Assembly: GCA_947053345.1 (NCBI GenBank)
Contig: CAMRSM010000001.1
Span: forward strand, 165,888-229,887
Reading direction: 5' to 3'
DNA from: an uncultured Lachnospiraceae bacterium
GTDB lineage: Bacteria > Bacillota > Clostridia > Lachnospirales > Lachnospiraceae
DNA length: 64,000 nt
Shown: in pieces, positions 7,673-16,445 of the stretch
Numbering within the stretch: position 1 is the first letter of the stretch
How the letters are laid out: each line of letters starts with the position of its first letter
Made by a program: the position numbers and the translations under genes
Notes under the pieces: model-generated
Database searches by the model: none
What the model saw: only the letters and a program-made list of their open reading frames with translations
Told to the model about the DNA's origin: nothing

Positions 7673-8671
7673 ATGGAATACGTTCTTACGGCAGATGGAT
7701 TGTGCAAACAGTATGGGAATTATAAGGTATTAAACGGGCTTAGCTTGCATGTCCCCAAGGGGGCGGTCTACGGTCTGGTCGGGAAAAACGGCGCGGGCAA
7801 GACGACATTCATCCGTATCATTTGCGGATTGCAGCAGCCGGGCGCGGGGGATTTTACCCTGTACGGCACATCGGGGAAAAGCAGGGAGATCATCCGGGTG
7901 CGCAGGCGGATCGGGGCGGTCGTGGAAACCCCGTCGCTTTATCTTGACATGTCGGCGGAGGATAATCTGAAGATGCAGTACCGCATTTTGGGGCTGCCGT
8001 CGTTTGAGGGGATCGGAGAACTGCTCGCGCTCGTCGGGCTTTCTGGGACGGGCAAGAAGAAAGCCGGGCATTTTTCGCTCGGGATGCGGCAGCGCCTCGG
8101 CATTGCCGTTGCGCTTGCCGGAGAACCGGATTTTCTGGTGCTTGACGAGCCTGCCAACGGGCTTGACCCGCAGGGGATCGTGGAAATCCGTGAGCTGATC
8201 CTGCGGCTGAACCGTGAGCGGCAGATCACCGTGCTGGTCTCAAGCCATATTCTGGATGAACTCGCGAAGCTCGCGACCCATTACGGCTTCATTGACGGCG
8301 GGCGGATGGTGCAGGAGGTGAGCGCCGATGAGCTTGAAATGGCATGCCGCAAATGCATCCGAGTCTCGGTGACGGATACGTCGGCACTCGCCTGTGTCCT
8401 TGACGGGTTTGGCGTGCAATACCGCATCTTCTCTGAAAAGGAAGCAGATATCTATGCCGGGATCAATGTCTCGCGGCTGGTTCTGGCACTTGAGGAGCAG
8501 GGCTGCGGCGTGGAGTCGATACAGGAGCGCGGTGAGAGCCTTGAGAGCTATTATATCAGTCTGGTTGGCGGGAGGACGCGCAAGACAGAACCGGAAAACA
8601 ACATGTCCGTCGGCGGGATTGGGGACGCTGCCACAGAAAACGGAATGTCCGGGAAGGAGCATGATGAATAG
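7673..8671 (+). CDS. ABC transporter ATPase, lantibiotic-immunity/bacitracin-resistance type
   Basis: The cytoplasmic ATPase of an ABC-2 exporter, 332 residues. Walker A is GKNGAGKTTF, the signature is FSLGMRQRLGIA, and Walker B is FLVLDEPANGLD, followed by a SSHILDELAKLA switch histidine region. This arrangement is typical of LanF, BcrA and related peptide-antibiotic exporters. The last 100 residues form an extra C-terminal region ending in a polar tail. The start at 7673 is supported by aaggag; the ORF track start at 7640 is not. It overlaps the first permease by eight bases. The natural cargo is unknown; removal of a peptide antibiotic from the membrane is the likeliest role. Confidence 0.87.
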   Translation: MEYVLTADGLCKQYGNYKVLNGLSLHVPKGAVYGLVGKNGAGKTTFIRIICGLQQPGAGDFTLYGTSGKSREIIRVRRRIGAVVETPSLYLDMSAEDNLKMQYRILGLPSFEGIGELLALVGLSGTGKKKAGHFSLGMRQRLGIAVALAGEPDFLVLDEPANGLDPQGIVEIRELILRLNRERQITVLVSSHILDELAKLATHYGFIDGGRMVQEVSADELEMACRKCIRVSVTDTSALACVLDGFGVQYRIFSEKEADIYAGINVSRLVLALEEQGCGVESIQERGESLESYYISLVGGRTRKTEPENNMSVGGIGDAATENGMSGKEHDE

Positions 8672-9497
8672 ACTATTTGGTGCAAACCTGACGAGGCTTT
8701 GGAAAAATAAATGTTTTTGGCTCTGCGTCGGTGGGATGTTCGTTTATATTGTCGTGTACATGGTGAGCCGCTGCCAGACCGCGTTGGTGGATATGACGGA
8801 TGGGGAGAAGAATCTGGAAAAATATTATTTTCAGTCCGCGTCCGTGATCGGCCTGTTTTGTGCAGTATTCTCCACCATTTTTTTAAGCCGGGAATACAGT
8901 GACGGCACAGTCCGCAACAAGGTCGTTGCCGGGCATACGAGAAAAAATATTTATCTTTCACACCTTGCCGTGACTTTTTTGGCTTCGCTCTTGATGCTGC
9001 TTGTGGGAATGGCGGCTGCACTGGTGGGGATACCGGTTCTTGGGGTATGGAAGATGGGGACGGGATGGCTTTTTATGTATCTTCTTATCACGGTAATGGC
9101 CACCCTTGCATTTTGCGCCATTGATACCATGCTCAATATATTGATCCAAAACAGGGCGTTTTGTGCGGTACTTACCATTTTGGTGTTCTTTGCCCTGCTT
9201 TTTGCCGCCGGTAAATTGGAGGAGAGGCTTTCCGCGCCGGAAACCGTATTTCAAAATATCTTGGTCGTGGACGGTGAGGTTGTGTTTGGTGACCCAATAC
9301 CGAATCCGCGGTATGTGGACGGGGGTAAGCGGGACATCATGGATTTTGCCGTAGACTTCCTGCCGGCCGGACAAGTGTGCCGCGTGGCAAATTTGAAGGT
9401 GGCGGCTCCTGTCCGGATGCTGGTATCGTCGCTGTTTTTGACAGTCTTTTTGACACGTTTTGGGATATATTTGTTTGAGAGAAAGGATTTAAGATAA
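8664..9497 (+). CDS. ABC-2 permease, first of pair (LanE/LanG-like)
   Basis: A membrane protein of 277 residues with about six hydrophobic segments, starting MNRLFGANLTRLWKNKCFW. The cytoplasmic stretch REYSDGTVRNKVVAGHTR after helix two is typical of lantibiotic-type ABC-2 permeases. ATG 8664 has aaggag four bases upstream; ATG 8661 is the alternative. The ORF track start at 8394 lies inside the ATPase gene and is wrong. It pairs with the following, clearly paralogous permease, so the transporter is probably a heterodimer of membrane subunits over an ATPase dimer. Confidence 0.83.
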   Translation: MNRLFGANLTRLWKNKCFWLCVGGMFVYIVVYMVSRCQTALVDMTDGEKNLEKYYFQSASVIGLFCAVFSTIFLSREYSDGTVRNKVVAGHTRKNIYLSHLAVTFLASLLMLLVGMAAALVGIPVLGVWKMGTGWLFMYLLITVMATLAFCAIDTMLNILIQNRAFCAVLTILVFFALLFAAGKLEERLSAPETVFQNILVVDGEVVFGDPIPNPRYVDGGKRDIMDFAVDFLPAGQVCRVANLKVAAPVRMLVSSLFLTVFLTRFGIYLFERKDLR

Positions 9498-9499
9498 GG

Positions 9500-10327
9500 A
9501 TGAAACGACTATTTTACGCAAATTTTGCACGGCTTTTCAACAACTGGGTATTTTGGATAAACAGCGGCATTCTCCTGGTTTATGCCGCCGTTTATATGCT
9601 CAACGGGTGCAGGCAGGAGAGGAGCGGCTTGGTGGGAGTCCATGTTTTGGAGGACTATTATTTCCAATTTGCGATGTTTATCGGTCTGTTTTCGGGGGTA
9701 TTCACGACCCTTTATTTAAGCGTGGAATACAGTGACGGGGTGCTGAAAAACAAGATCATTGCCGGGCATACGCGGGAGGAAATCTATTTATCCAATTTGT
9801 TTTTCACATTTTTTGTTTCCCTTTTTATGGCTTGTATGGGATGCCTGGGAGGGCTTGTGGGAATCCCGACCTTTGGGACTTTTGGGATGGGAGGCTTTCC
9901 TGCACTATGCAATTTACTTATCATGGTAATGTTCCTGTTTGCGTTTTCTGCGGTTTTCACGATGGTTGCCATGCTCTCACCGAATAAGGCGGTGGGTGCA
10001 GTTGTTACAATCCTGGCATTTTTTTTGATGCTTTTTGCCGCGAGTATTATGAGTAACCGTCTTGGCGAGCCGGAGATGGTCAGTGATACCCTTATTACGG
10101 AAAACGGAATCACGTTTTCCGACCCAAAACCAAACCCGCGGTTTGTGGACGGGATGGCAAGGGAGGTTTTGGATTTCGCAGTTGACCTTCTTCCGGCAGG
10201 GCAGGGAATGCGTCTGGCGATGGGGGAGGCAAAGAACCCGGTGCGGATGTTGCTTTTGTCCGTTTTTGTTTCCGGTTTTGTGACATGGGGCGGAATATTT
10301 TTGTTTCGGAGAAAAAATTTGAAGTAA
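9500..10327 (+). CDS. ABC-2 permease, second of pair
   Basis: A 275-residue paralogue of the preceding permease. It shares the MKRLFYANFARLFNNWVFW beginning, the EYSDGVLKNKIIAGHTREEIYLSNL stretch, and a conserved extracytoplasmic segment (DPKPNPRFVDGMAREVLDFAVDLLPAGQ) that matches DPIPNPRYVDGGKRDIMDFAVDFLPAGQ in its partner. About six membrane segments are visible. It follows after only two bases, so the genes are cotranscribed. The duplicated pair fits a tandem duplication that diverged, as in LanE and LanG. Confidence 0.83.
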   Translation: MKRLFYANFARLFNNWVFWINSGILLVYAAVYMLNGCRQERSGLVGVHVLEDYYFQFAMFIGLFSGVFTTLYLSVEYSDGVLKNKIIAGHTREEIYLSNLFFTFFVSLFMACMGCLGGLVGIPTFGTFGMGGFPALCNLLIMVMFLFAFSAVFTMVAMLSPNKAVGAVVTILAFFLMLFAASIMSNRLGEPEMVSDTLITENGITFSDPKPNPRFVDGMAREVLDFAVDLLPAGQGMRLAMGEAKNPVRMLLLSVFVSGFVTWGGIFLFRRKNLK

Positions 10328-10359
10328 GCGGTTTTATGGAACGGTAAAAGGAGCCTGCC

Positions 10360-11256
10360 ATGATTGTTTTTCTGTCTTTTCTGTGTATCGCCTCATATGC
10401 CGCGGTGATTGTACTTGGCATAAAATTGTATCTGGTTAGGAAAAGTATGGAGGAAATCCGGGGGGAATTAGAGAGGTATCTTGGCGCGGATACGAATGTG
10501 CTTCTGACCGTCAGCACGCGTGATAAAAAGGTGCGGGCGCTTGCAGCGGAGCTAAACAGGCAGCTGCGTGCGCTCCGGGAGCAGAGATGGAAATATCAAA
10601 GCGGTGACCGTGAATTAAAGGAAGCTGTCACGAATATTTCCCATGACCTGCGCACGCCCCTGACCGCGGTCTGCGGGTATCTGCACCTGCTTGCGCAGGA
10701 GGAATGCACAGCGGGGGCGGCGCGCTATCTGGCACTGATCGAAAACCGCCTGCGGGCGATGACGGGGCTTACGGAGGAATTGTTCCGCTATTCGGTGATC
10801 CTGTCCGGAGAAACGCAGTTAAGCTTTGCGCTTCTTAATGTGGGGAATGTGCTGGAGGAAAGTCTGTCGGCGTTTTACGCGGCATTTACCGGGCGCGGGA
10901 TCGTGCCGGAAATCACAATGCCAAAAGAACCGGTCATACGGAAGCTGGACCGGATGGCACTTTCAAGGGTTTTTGAGAATCTGTTAAATAATGCCCTAAA
11001 ATACAGTGACGGGGATTTAAACGTAGTCTTGAGGGAAAACGGGGAGGTTTGTTTTTCTAACGCGGCAGCGGAACTTGACGAAGTGCTGGTCGGAAGGATT
11101 TTTGACCGCTTTTTTACCGTCTCGGCGGCAAGTAAGGGCGGTGGGCTGGGACTTTCCATCGCAAAGACTTTTGCCCGGCGCATGGGCGGGCAGATCTGGG
11201 CGGAGTACCGGGATGGGAGGCTTTTGGTGACGGTGAAGTTTGAAAGGGAGGATTAG
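10360..11256 (+). CDS. Sensor histidine kinase of the lantibiotic-type ABC locus
   Basis: A membrane histidine kinase of 298 residues. One membrane helix is visible at the N terminus (residues 1-22) with no extracytoplasmic sensor domain. The dimerisation helix carries the phospho-histidine in NISHDLRTPLTA, followed by an N-box (FENLLNNALKYS) and a G-box (GGLGLSIAKTFARRMGG). With almost nothing outside the cell, the signal probably comes from the membrane or through the ABC permeases, as in other peptide-antibiotic sensing systems. It closes the operon begun by the response regulator. Confidence 0.87.
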   Translation: MIVFLSFLCIASYAAVIVLGIKLYLVRKSMEEIRGELERYLGADTNVLLTVSTRDKKVRALAAELNRQLRALREQRWKYQSGDRELKEAVTNISHDLRTPLTAVCGYLHLLAQEECTAGAARYLALIENRLRAMTGLTEELFRYSVILSGETQLSFALLNVGNVLEESLSAFYAAFTGRGIVPEITMPKEPVIRKLDRMALSRVFENLLNNALKYSDGDLNVVLRENGEVCFSNAAAELDEVLVGRIFDRFFTVSAASKGGGLGLSIAKTFARRMGGQIWAEYRDGRLLVTVKFERED

Positions 11257-11302
11257 CAGGGAAGGGGCAGAATGATAATGGCAAGTATTCCGGCTGTTTA
11301 TA

Positions 11303-11331
11303 TTGACTTGGCTGGCCTGATTTATTATAAT
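11303..11331 (+). promoter_or_regulatory. Promoter for the small membrane-anchored protein
   Basis: ttgact (11303-11308), a 17-base spacer and a perfect tataat (11326-11331), 66 bases before the ATG at 11397. This makes the next gene a separate unit from the kinase operon. Confidence 0.75.
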
Positions 11332-11396
11332 GGTAGCAGGATGGTTCAAAACCGATATGGATGGTATCTGGCAGGCTTTGCGGAGGAGGTATTTGC

Positions 11397-11948
11397 ATGA
11401 AACATAAAAGGATATGGATCACGGTTGTTTTGATTGTGGCTTTCTTTACTGCTTTTGGGTTTTACGCTTCCTATTCTTTTGATCATAGCGGTCTTGACCG
11501 GGCGTTGGTCGGGCTGGTTGCGGAGGACGGGTATCCGGACTGGGATCACTGGAACGGCAGTGAAAAGGTTTCTTTGCTGGATTGTGATATTGTGAGTAAA
11601 AGTGGGCTTTATATTTCGAAAATATATTGGATGGAACGCGCCAATCATTATCAGATCCGTTTTCGGATCGGCTATAGGATACCTTTTATGCATCCTGGAC
11701 TGTTAAGTGATACCTGCTGGATTTTGGAGGATGTGGAAGGAAACAGCTATACCGGAAATATGGTAGTTTACACGGAGCAGGTCGCGGGTTTTCACTGTGT
11801 GAATGTCACCCTGGTGCTGGATGGAGGCTATATGGATTTGTCCGGAAAGGAATTTTATATCACAGCCGTTTGTTCAAAAGAAGGGCGTGCGGGGGAGGAC
11901 ATTGAAAACAGCTATGCTCATTGCAGCGCGAAACTTTTGTTTCCGTGA
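11397..11948 (+). CDS. Membrane-anchored or secreted hypothetical protein
   Basis: A 183-residue protein not recognised as any family. The N terminus is KHKR followed by a single hydrophobic helix (about residues 6-25), so it is anchored in, or exported across, the membrane. The remainder is a beta-rich extracytoplasmic domain with several cysteines and many aromatic residues. ATG 11397 follows gaggaggt; the longer ORF from 11361 lacks such support. It has its own strong promoter and sits just after the peptide-sensing ABC locus, which suggests but does not prove a link to it. Confidence 0.7.
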   Translation: MKHKRIWITVVLIVAFFTAFGFYASYSFDHSGLDRALVGLVAEDGYPDWDHWNGSEKVSLLDCDIVSKSGLYISKIYWMERANHYQIRFRIGYRIPFMHPGLLSDTCWILEDVEGNSYTGNMVVYTEQVAGFHCVNVTLVLDGGYMDLSGKEFYITAVCSKEGRAGEDIENSYAHCSAKLLFP

Positions 11949-12110
11949 GAAGGGTGATTCCGTGCAGGAACAGAATCTTTGAACCGCCCGGTTTTTAGTA
12001 CAAAAGAAAACGAGACTGTAAATTCAGCCATGATAGGGATTATTTTATGCAATGGGAACACTGTTTGGAAAAGGGAAAATGGAGAGGCTTAAGTATGTTG
12101 AGGTAAAATT

Positions 12111-12893
12111 ATGGAAATGAACAACGAAAATATATTAAAAATCGCAATGCAGCAGTCCGCATTGGATGCAAACTGTGCTGCCGGGGATTTTATGCGGGAG
12201 GAAAATGTCATTGTTCCCTCGGTGGCAAATCCCGGTGCAAGAAAATACCTGACGCTTCCGTTTGACTGCAGCCTGATCTCCTATGGGAACAATATTGTTG
12301 CTTCCGCGGATGAAAAGTATCACGGTATCATTTCCGGCTATATCAGCCGTTTTCCGGCCTGGCATTGTTTTGAAACCCCGAACCTGCATGTGCTCGATGA
12401 CGCGGTGAAAGAGGAAGGGCTTAGGGTTTGTTTTATGGCGGAGTATTATCTGCCGGATACAAAGAGCCTGAAAGAGCTTGCCTGCCCTTATGAGTTAAGG
12501 GTCTTGCACCCTTGTGATTTTGAGGAATTATACACCGATAAATGGGAGAACGCGCTGTGCAAAAAACGGAAGGAACTTGATGTTTTGGGGGTCGGGGCAT
12601 ATGACGGAACGAAACTGGTCGGTCTTTCCGGCTGCTCGGCGGATTGTGAAACGATGTGGCAGATCGGGATTGATGTCCTTCCGGAATACCGCAGGAGATA
12701 TATCGCGGCTGCGCTTACAAGCCGTTTGGCGCTTGAAACATTGGAGAGGGGGAAGGTTCCGTTTTACTGCACGGCGTGGTCAAATATCCGCTCGGCGCGC
12801 AATGCGCTAAGGAGCGGGTTCCGTCCGGCCTGGGTGGAGCTGAATGTGCGAAGCAGTGTTTTTGTTGGTGAAATGAACGGAGGGGTGCGGTAG
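12111..12893 (+). CDS. GNAT-family N-acetyltransferase
   Basis: A 260-residue protein with a GNAT domain in its C-terminal half. The stretch IGIDVLPEYRRRYIAAALTSRLA fits the acetyl-CoA pyrophosphate-binding motif, although the usual Q/R-x-x-G-x-G/A is loose here. FYCTAWSNIRSARNALRSGFRPAWVE is the usual final strand-helix region. The N-terminal half matches no domain I know. The substrate is unknown. The 162 bases upstream (11949-12110) show no clear regulatory signal. Confidence 0.7.
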   Translation: MEMNNENILKIAMQQSALDANCAAGDFMREENVIVPSVANPGARKYLTLPFDCSLISYGNNIVASADEKYHGIISGYISRFPAWHCFETPNLHVLDDAVKEEGLRVCFMAEYYLPDTKSLKELACPYELRVLHPCDFEELYTDKWENALCKKRKELDVLGVGAYDGTKLVGLSGCSADCETMWQIGIDVLPEYRRRYIAAALTSRLALETLERGKVPFYCTAWSNIRSARNALRSGFRPAWVELNVRSSVFVGEMNGGVR

Positions 12894-13059
12894 TTGATCG
12901 CATTCGGTTCGCACATTATAATTTGGATATCAATTTTTGCCGGAGGAAATACTTGTGAAAAAAAGAAAAAGATACCATTATCAAAAACACTAGAACGCAA
13001 AAATTCTATGAGGATTACCTTGAAATTATCCATTTAATGATCCAGCAAAAAGATCAAGT

Positions 13060-13112
13060 TTGATGAACCGGAGGCAAGCAACAGATACCGCTGGTCGTTT
13101 CCGGTTCATCAA
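13060..13112. repeat. 13-bp inverted repeat in a 345-base gene-free stretch
   Basis: ttgatgaaccgga (13060-13072) is repeated inverted at 13100-13112 with a 27-base loop. No T run follows, so it is a poor terminator; it may be an operator or a relic. The gap 12894-13238 otherwise holds short open stretches that look like gene debris and no supported gene. Confidence 0.45.
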
Positions 13113-13238
13113 GCTAAGAGGTGACAGTCCCCGAAAAAGAGACAGAACCGGGATGTGTGGCGATTGTAATATTTCATATCCGATTTTAAGTTCATACAAA
13201 AGTTGAAACACCTTTAGGAAACCGGTTGGTGCTCCCCT

Positions 13239-13847
13239 TCACGAAAGCGGTTTTTCATGCGCCGCAATAATGCTCCGGATAACTTCAAAAAGATGCGGCT
13301 TTAACTGTGTTAAGTCCACCGGATCCTCGTAGAGGATGGCACTGTAACAGGTCGAGCTGACAAGCTCGATGATCAAAAAGAGCATGATCTCCGGGTCGCG
13401 GATCGGGATTTTTGCCTCGGCAATCATCTGTTCGTAGACTTCCCGGAAATCAATGTCCTCGTCCGCGCCCGTGATCAGGGCGTTTTTGAATATCCCCCAG
13501 CTTAGGTTTTTGTTGATCAGGTTTAATAGTGCCTGGTTCTCGTTGAGCTGGTCAAGGATATGGTCGGCGATAAAAACGATTTTATCCTCCAGCCGGGTAA
13601 GACCTGCTGCCGCAAGTGCCCCGGCGGCTTTTTTAAATACCTGGCTTGACTCATGTGCAATCAGCTTGTTGCGGATATCGTACTTGTCCGTAAAATAAAG
13701 GTAAAAAGTCCCCTTGGCAATCCCGGAAGCTTCCGCAATTTCGGAGATGGAGGTCTTGTTGATGCCCTTGGTCGTAAATAAACGGAACGCAGTGTTTAAC
13801 AGCGTTTCTTTTTTTTGTTGTTTGTTCTGGTCTGTCTTGGTTCCCAT
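13239..13847 (-). CDS. TetR-family transcriptional regulator
   Basis: A 202-residue repressor of the TetR family. The N-terminal helix-turn-helix is clear: LLNTAFRLFTTKGINKTSISEIAEASGIAKGTFYLYFTDK. The C-terminal ligand-binding domain is helical and not assignable. It is divergent from the MMPL transporter gene, and three palindromes in the spacer are its probable operators. GGAGG lies eight bases before the start. By analogy it represses the exporter until a toxic or membrane-active ligand binds. Confidence 0.9.
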   Translation of the reverse strand: MGTKTDQNKQQKKETLLNTAFRLFTTKGINKTSISEIAEASGIAKGTFYLYFTDKYDIRNKLIAHESSQVFKKAAGALAAAGLTRLEDKIVFIADHILDQLNENQALLNLINKNLSWGIFKNALITGADEDIDFREVYEQMIAEAKIPIRDPEIMLFLIIELVSSTCYSAILYEDPVDLTQLKPHLFEVIRSIIAAHEKPLS

Positions 13848-13941
13848 AGGATATGCCTCCTGCCTTTGCGGGATTTGTGATTTGTGGATGCGCGGAAAGA
13901 ATGAGCGGGTCTTAGAACCTGCCGTTTTTTGCTTGCTTTCT

Positions 13942-13971
13942 AGTATACCATACTCTGTTCTAACTTTGCAA
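13942..13971 (-). promoter_or_regulatory. Candidate promoter of the TetR gene
   Basis: On the minus strand, ttgcaa (13966-13971), an 18-base spacer and tatact (13942-13947). It lies about 80 bases from the nearest operator-like palindrome, so autoregulation is not evident. Confidence 0.5.
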
Positions 13972-14050
13972 GGTATGTGAGCCCCTTCGGGGCAAAATTC
14001 CCATTCTTTTCAAAAGAAATTCTAACGAATCTAAACAGAATATTAAATAG

Positions 14051-14131
14051 TGACCAATGGTCAATTTTGGTATTGACGAACGGTCATTTTCATGATATGA
14101 TACCGGACAGAAAGAAAATGACCGATGGTCA
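14051..14131 (+). promoter_or_regulatory. Triple TetR-type operator and promoter of the MMPL operon
   Basis: Three related palindromes are visible: tgaccaatggtca (14051-14063), tgacgaacggtca (14074-14086) and tgaccgatggtca (14119-14131). The promoter ttgacg (14073-14078), 17 bases, tatgat (14096-14101) overlaps the middle site at its -35 box, and the third site lies downstream of the start point. This is the classic layout for repression by the adjacent TetR protein. Binding is inferred. Confidence 0.8.
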
Positions 14132-14151
14132 TAAGGAAAGGATGAGGAACA

Positions 14152-16269
14152 ATGGTGAGTTTTGGAAAGAAAGTAGTGAAGTACCGGATCCCGATTTTTG
14201 TGGTCAGTATCCTGCTGTTGATACCTTCCGTGCTTGGGTACATCAACACGAAGGTAAACTACGACATACTGTATTATCTGCCGGGCGATATCGACACGAT
14301 GGTGGGGCAGGATATTCTGCTTGAGGATTTCGGAAAGGGTGCCTTCTCCATGTTTATGGTAGAAGGCATGGAGAGCAAGGATGTCTCGGAGCTAAAAAAA
14401 GAGATTGAGCAGGTGGATGGGGTGGATTCGGTTATCTGGTATGACAGCATTCTGGATATCCGTGTGCCGATGGAGCTGTTGCCCAAAAAGCTGCTTGATG
14501 TTTTCCACAACGGCGATACAACGCTGATGGCAATTTTCTTTGAGAATACGACTTCTGCATCAGAGACGATGGAGGCTATCGAGCAGATCCGAAGGATTGG
14601 CAATAAGCAGTGCTTCCTTGCCGGGATGTCCGCCGTCGTGACGGACACAAAGAATTTGTCGGATTCGGAAACACCCATCTATGTGATGATCGCGGTACTG
14701 CTTTCTGTACTCGTGCTCTCGGCCACGATGGATTCCTTCCTCGCGCCGTTCTTGTTTTTGCTCAGCATCGGCATGGCGATCGTGTATAACCTCGGAACAA
14801 ATTATTTCTTTGGCGAAGTTTCCTATATCACGAAAGCGTTAAGTGCAGTGCTCCAGCTCGGTGTCACCATGGATTATTCCATTTTTTTGTGGCACAGCTA
14901 CAAAGAGAACCAGCAGCGCTTCCCGGAAGATAAAAACCGGGCGATGGCGCATGCCATCTCCAATACCTTAACCTCTGTGGTGGGCAGTTCCATCACGACA
15001 GTCGCGGGCTTTATCGCCCTGTGTTTTATGAGTTTTACGCTCGGCAGGGATCTCGGGCTTGTGATGGCGAAGGGAGTTGTCTTCGGGGTGGTCGGATGTA
15101 TCACCATCCTTCCGGCGATGATCCTGATTTTTGACAAGGAGCTCGCAAAAACGATGCACCGCCCGCTGATCCCGGATATCGGAAAATGTGCGGGGTTCAT
15201 CACAAAACATTCGTGGGTGTTCGTGGCACTGTTTCTGGCGGTGCTGTTCCCGGCGCTGTACGGCTATACGCATACCGATGTGTATTACAACCTCGACCGC
15301 ACGTTGCCGAAAGAACTGGCGAGCATCACGGCAAACGAGAAGCTTGAGCAGGATTTCCATATGAATTCCATCCATATGGTACTCGCGGATTCCTCTCTTG
15401 ACGGAGGAACGGCGGCGGATATGCTGGCGGAACTTGGCCGGGTGGACGGCATTTCCTTTGCGCTTGGGTTTGATTCCCTTGCGGGCGGCGCGGTGCCGGG
15501 GGATTTCTTCCCGGAGGAATTAACCGCATTGCTGAAAGGGGAGCGTTATCAGCTTATGTTGGTTGCGTCGGAATATAAAGTCGCCTCCGATGAAGTCAAC
15601 GCGCAGATAAAGCTGCTAAATGACATCGTAAAAAAATACGACGCGAAGGGGATGGTGATCGGGGAGGCACCTTGCACGAAGGATCTGATTGAGATCACGA
15701 ATGTGGATTTCCAGACGGTCAGCGCGGTTTCCATTATCGCAGTGTTCGTGATCATCGCATTTGTATTCCGGTCAATCTTCCTGCCGGTTCTTCTGGTGGC
15801 GGTGATTGAGTTTGCGATATTTATCAACATGGGCATCCCGTGCTTTACAAAGACGGAGCTGCCGTTCATCGCTTCCATAGTGATCGGGACGATACAGCTT
15901 GGCGCGACCGTAGATTACGCGATTTTGATGACAACGCGCTACCGCAAGGAAAGAAGCCGTGGCAGCGAGAAGATGGAAGCAGTGACAACGGCGCTTTCAG
16001 CCTCGATGGGTTCCATTTTGATCAGTGCGTTCTGCTTCTTTGCGGCGACGTTCGGGGTCGGGCTTTACTCGGATATTGATATGATCAGTTCCCTCTGTTC
16101 GCTGATGGCGAGGGGCGCACTGATCAGTATGGTAGTCGTAAACTGTGTGCTTCCGTCGATGTTGCTGTTGTTTGACAAGGTGATTGTCAAGACAAGTTAC
16201 AATTTTCTTGGGGAAAAATCCCCTGCAGGCCGGAAGGGGAAAGAAAGCAGGGAAAACCAATTGGCATAA
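14152..16269 (+). CDS. MMPL/RND-superfamily transporter
   Basis: A large membrane protein of 705 residues with two homologous halves. Each half has one helix, an extracytoplasmic domain, then about five helices, for 12 in all, as in MmpL and Bacillus YdfJ proteins. The intramembrane stretches LGVTMDYSIFLWHSY and LGATVDYAILMTTRYRKE hold the proton-relay Asp-Tyr pair in each half. It is driven by the proton gradient and exports lipids or hydrophobic toxins in related proteins. It is divergent from the TetR gene and probably cotranscribed with the heptad-repeat protein that follows. Confidence 0.87.
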   Translation: MVSFGKKVVKYRIPIFVVSILLLIPSVLGYINTKVNYDILYYLPGDIDTMVGQDILLEDFGKGAFSMFMVEGMESKDVSELKKEIEQVDGVDSVIWYDSILDIRVPMELLPKKLLDVFHNGDTTLMAIFFENTTSASETMEAIEQIRRIGNKQCFLAGMSAVVTDTKNLSDSETPIYVMIAVLLSVLVLSATMDSFLAPFLFLLSIGMAIVYNLGTNYFFGEVSYITKALSAVLQLGVTMDYSIFLWHSYKENQQRFPEDKNRAMAHAISNTLTSVVGSSITTVAGFIALCFMSFTLGRDLGLVMAKGVVFGVVGCITILPAMILIFDKELAKTMHRPLIPDIGKCAGFITKHSWVFVALFLAVLFPALYGYTHTDVYYNLDRTLPKELASITANEKLEQDFHMNSIHMVLADSSLDGGTAADMLAELGRVDGISFALGFDSLAGGAVPGDFFPEELTALLKGERYQLMLVASEYKVASDEVNAQIKLLNDIVKKYDAKGMVIGEAPCTKDLIEITNVDFQTVSAVSIIAVFVIIAFVFRSIFLPVLLVAVIEFAIFINMGIPCFTKTELPFIASIVIGTIQLGATVDYAILMTTRYRKERSRGSEKMEAVTTALSASMGSILISAFCFFAATFGVGLYSDIDMISSLCSLMARGALISMVVVNCVLPSMLLLFDKVIVKTSYNFLGEKSPAGRKGKESRENQLA

Positions 16270-16445
16270 GCCAAAAGGTGAAGGCAAGGCGAAGGGGATG
16301 CCAAAAAACTCCCATTTGTCCCACAAGCCTTAAAACTTAAAAGTCTGGGGCTGTTGTGGAGGTTGTTTTACCGGCACGGCCGCAGGGTGGTGCCAGGGTG
16401 TGAATTTTATATTTAGGCCGCGTGGGCGGCAGAAAAGAGGGAATT

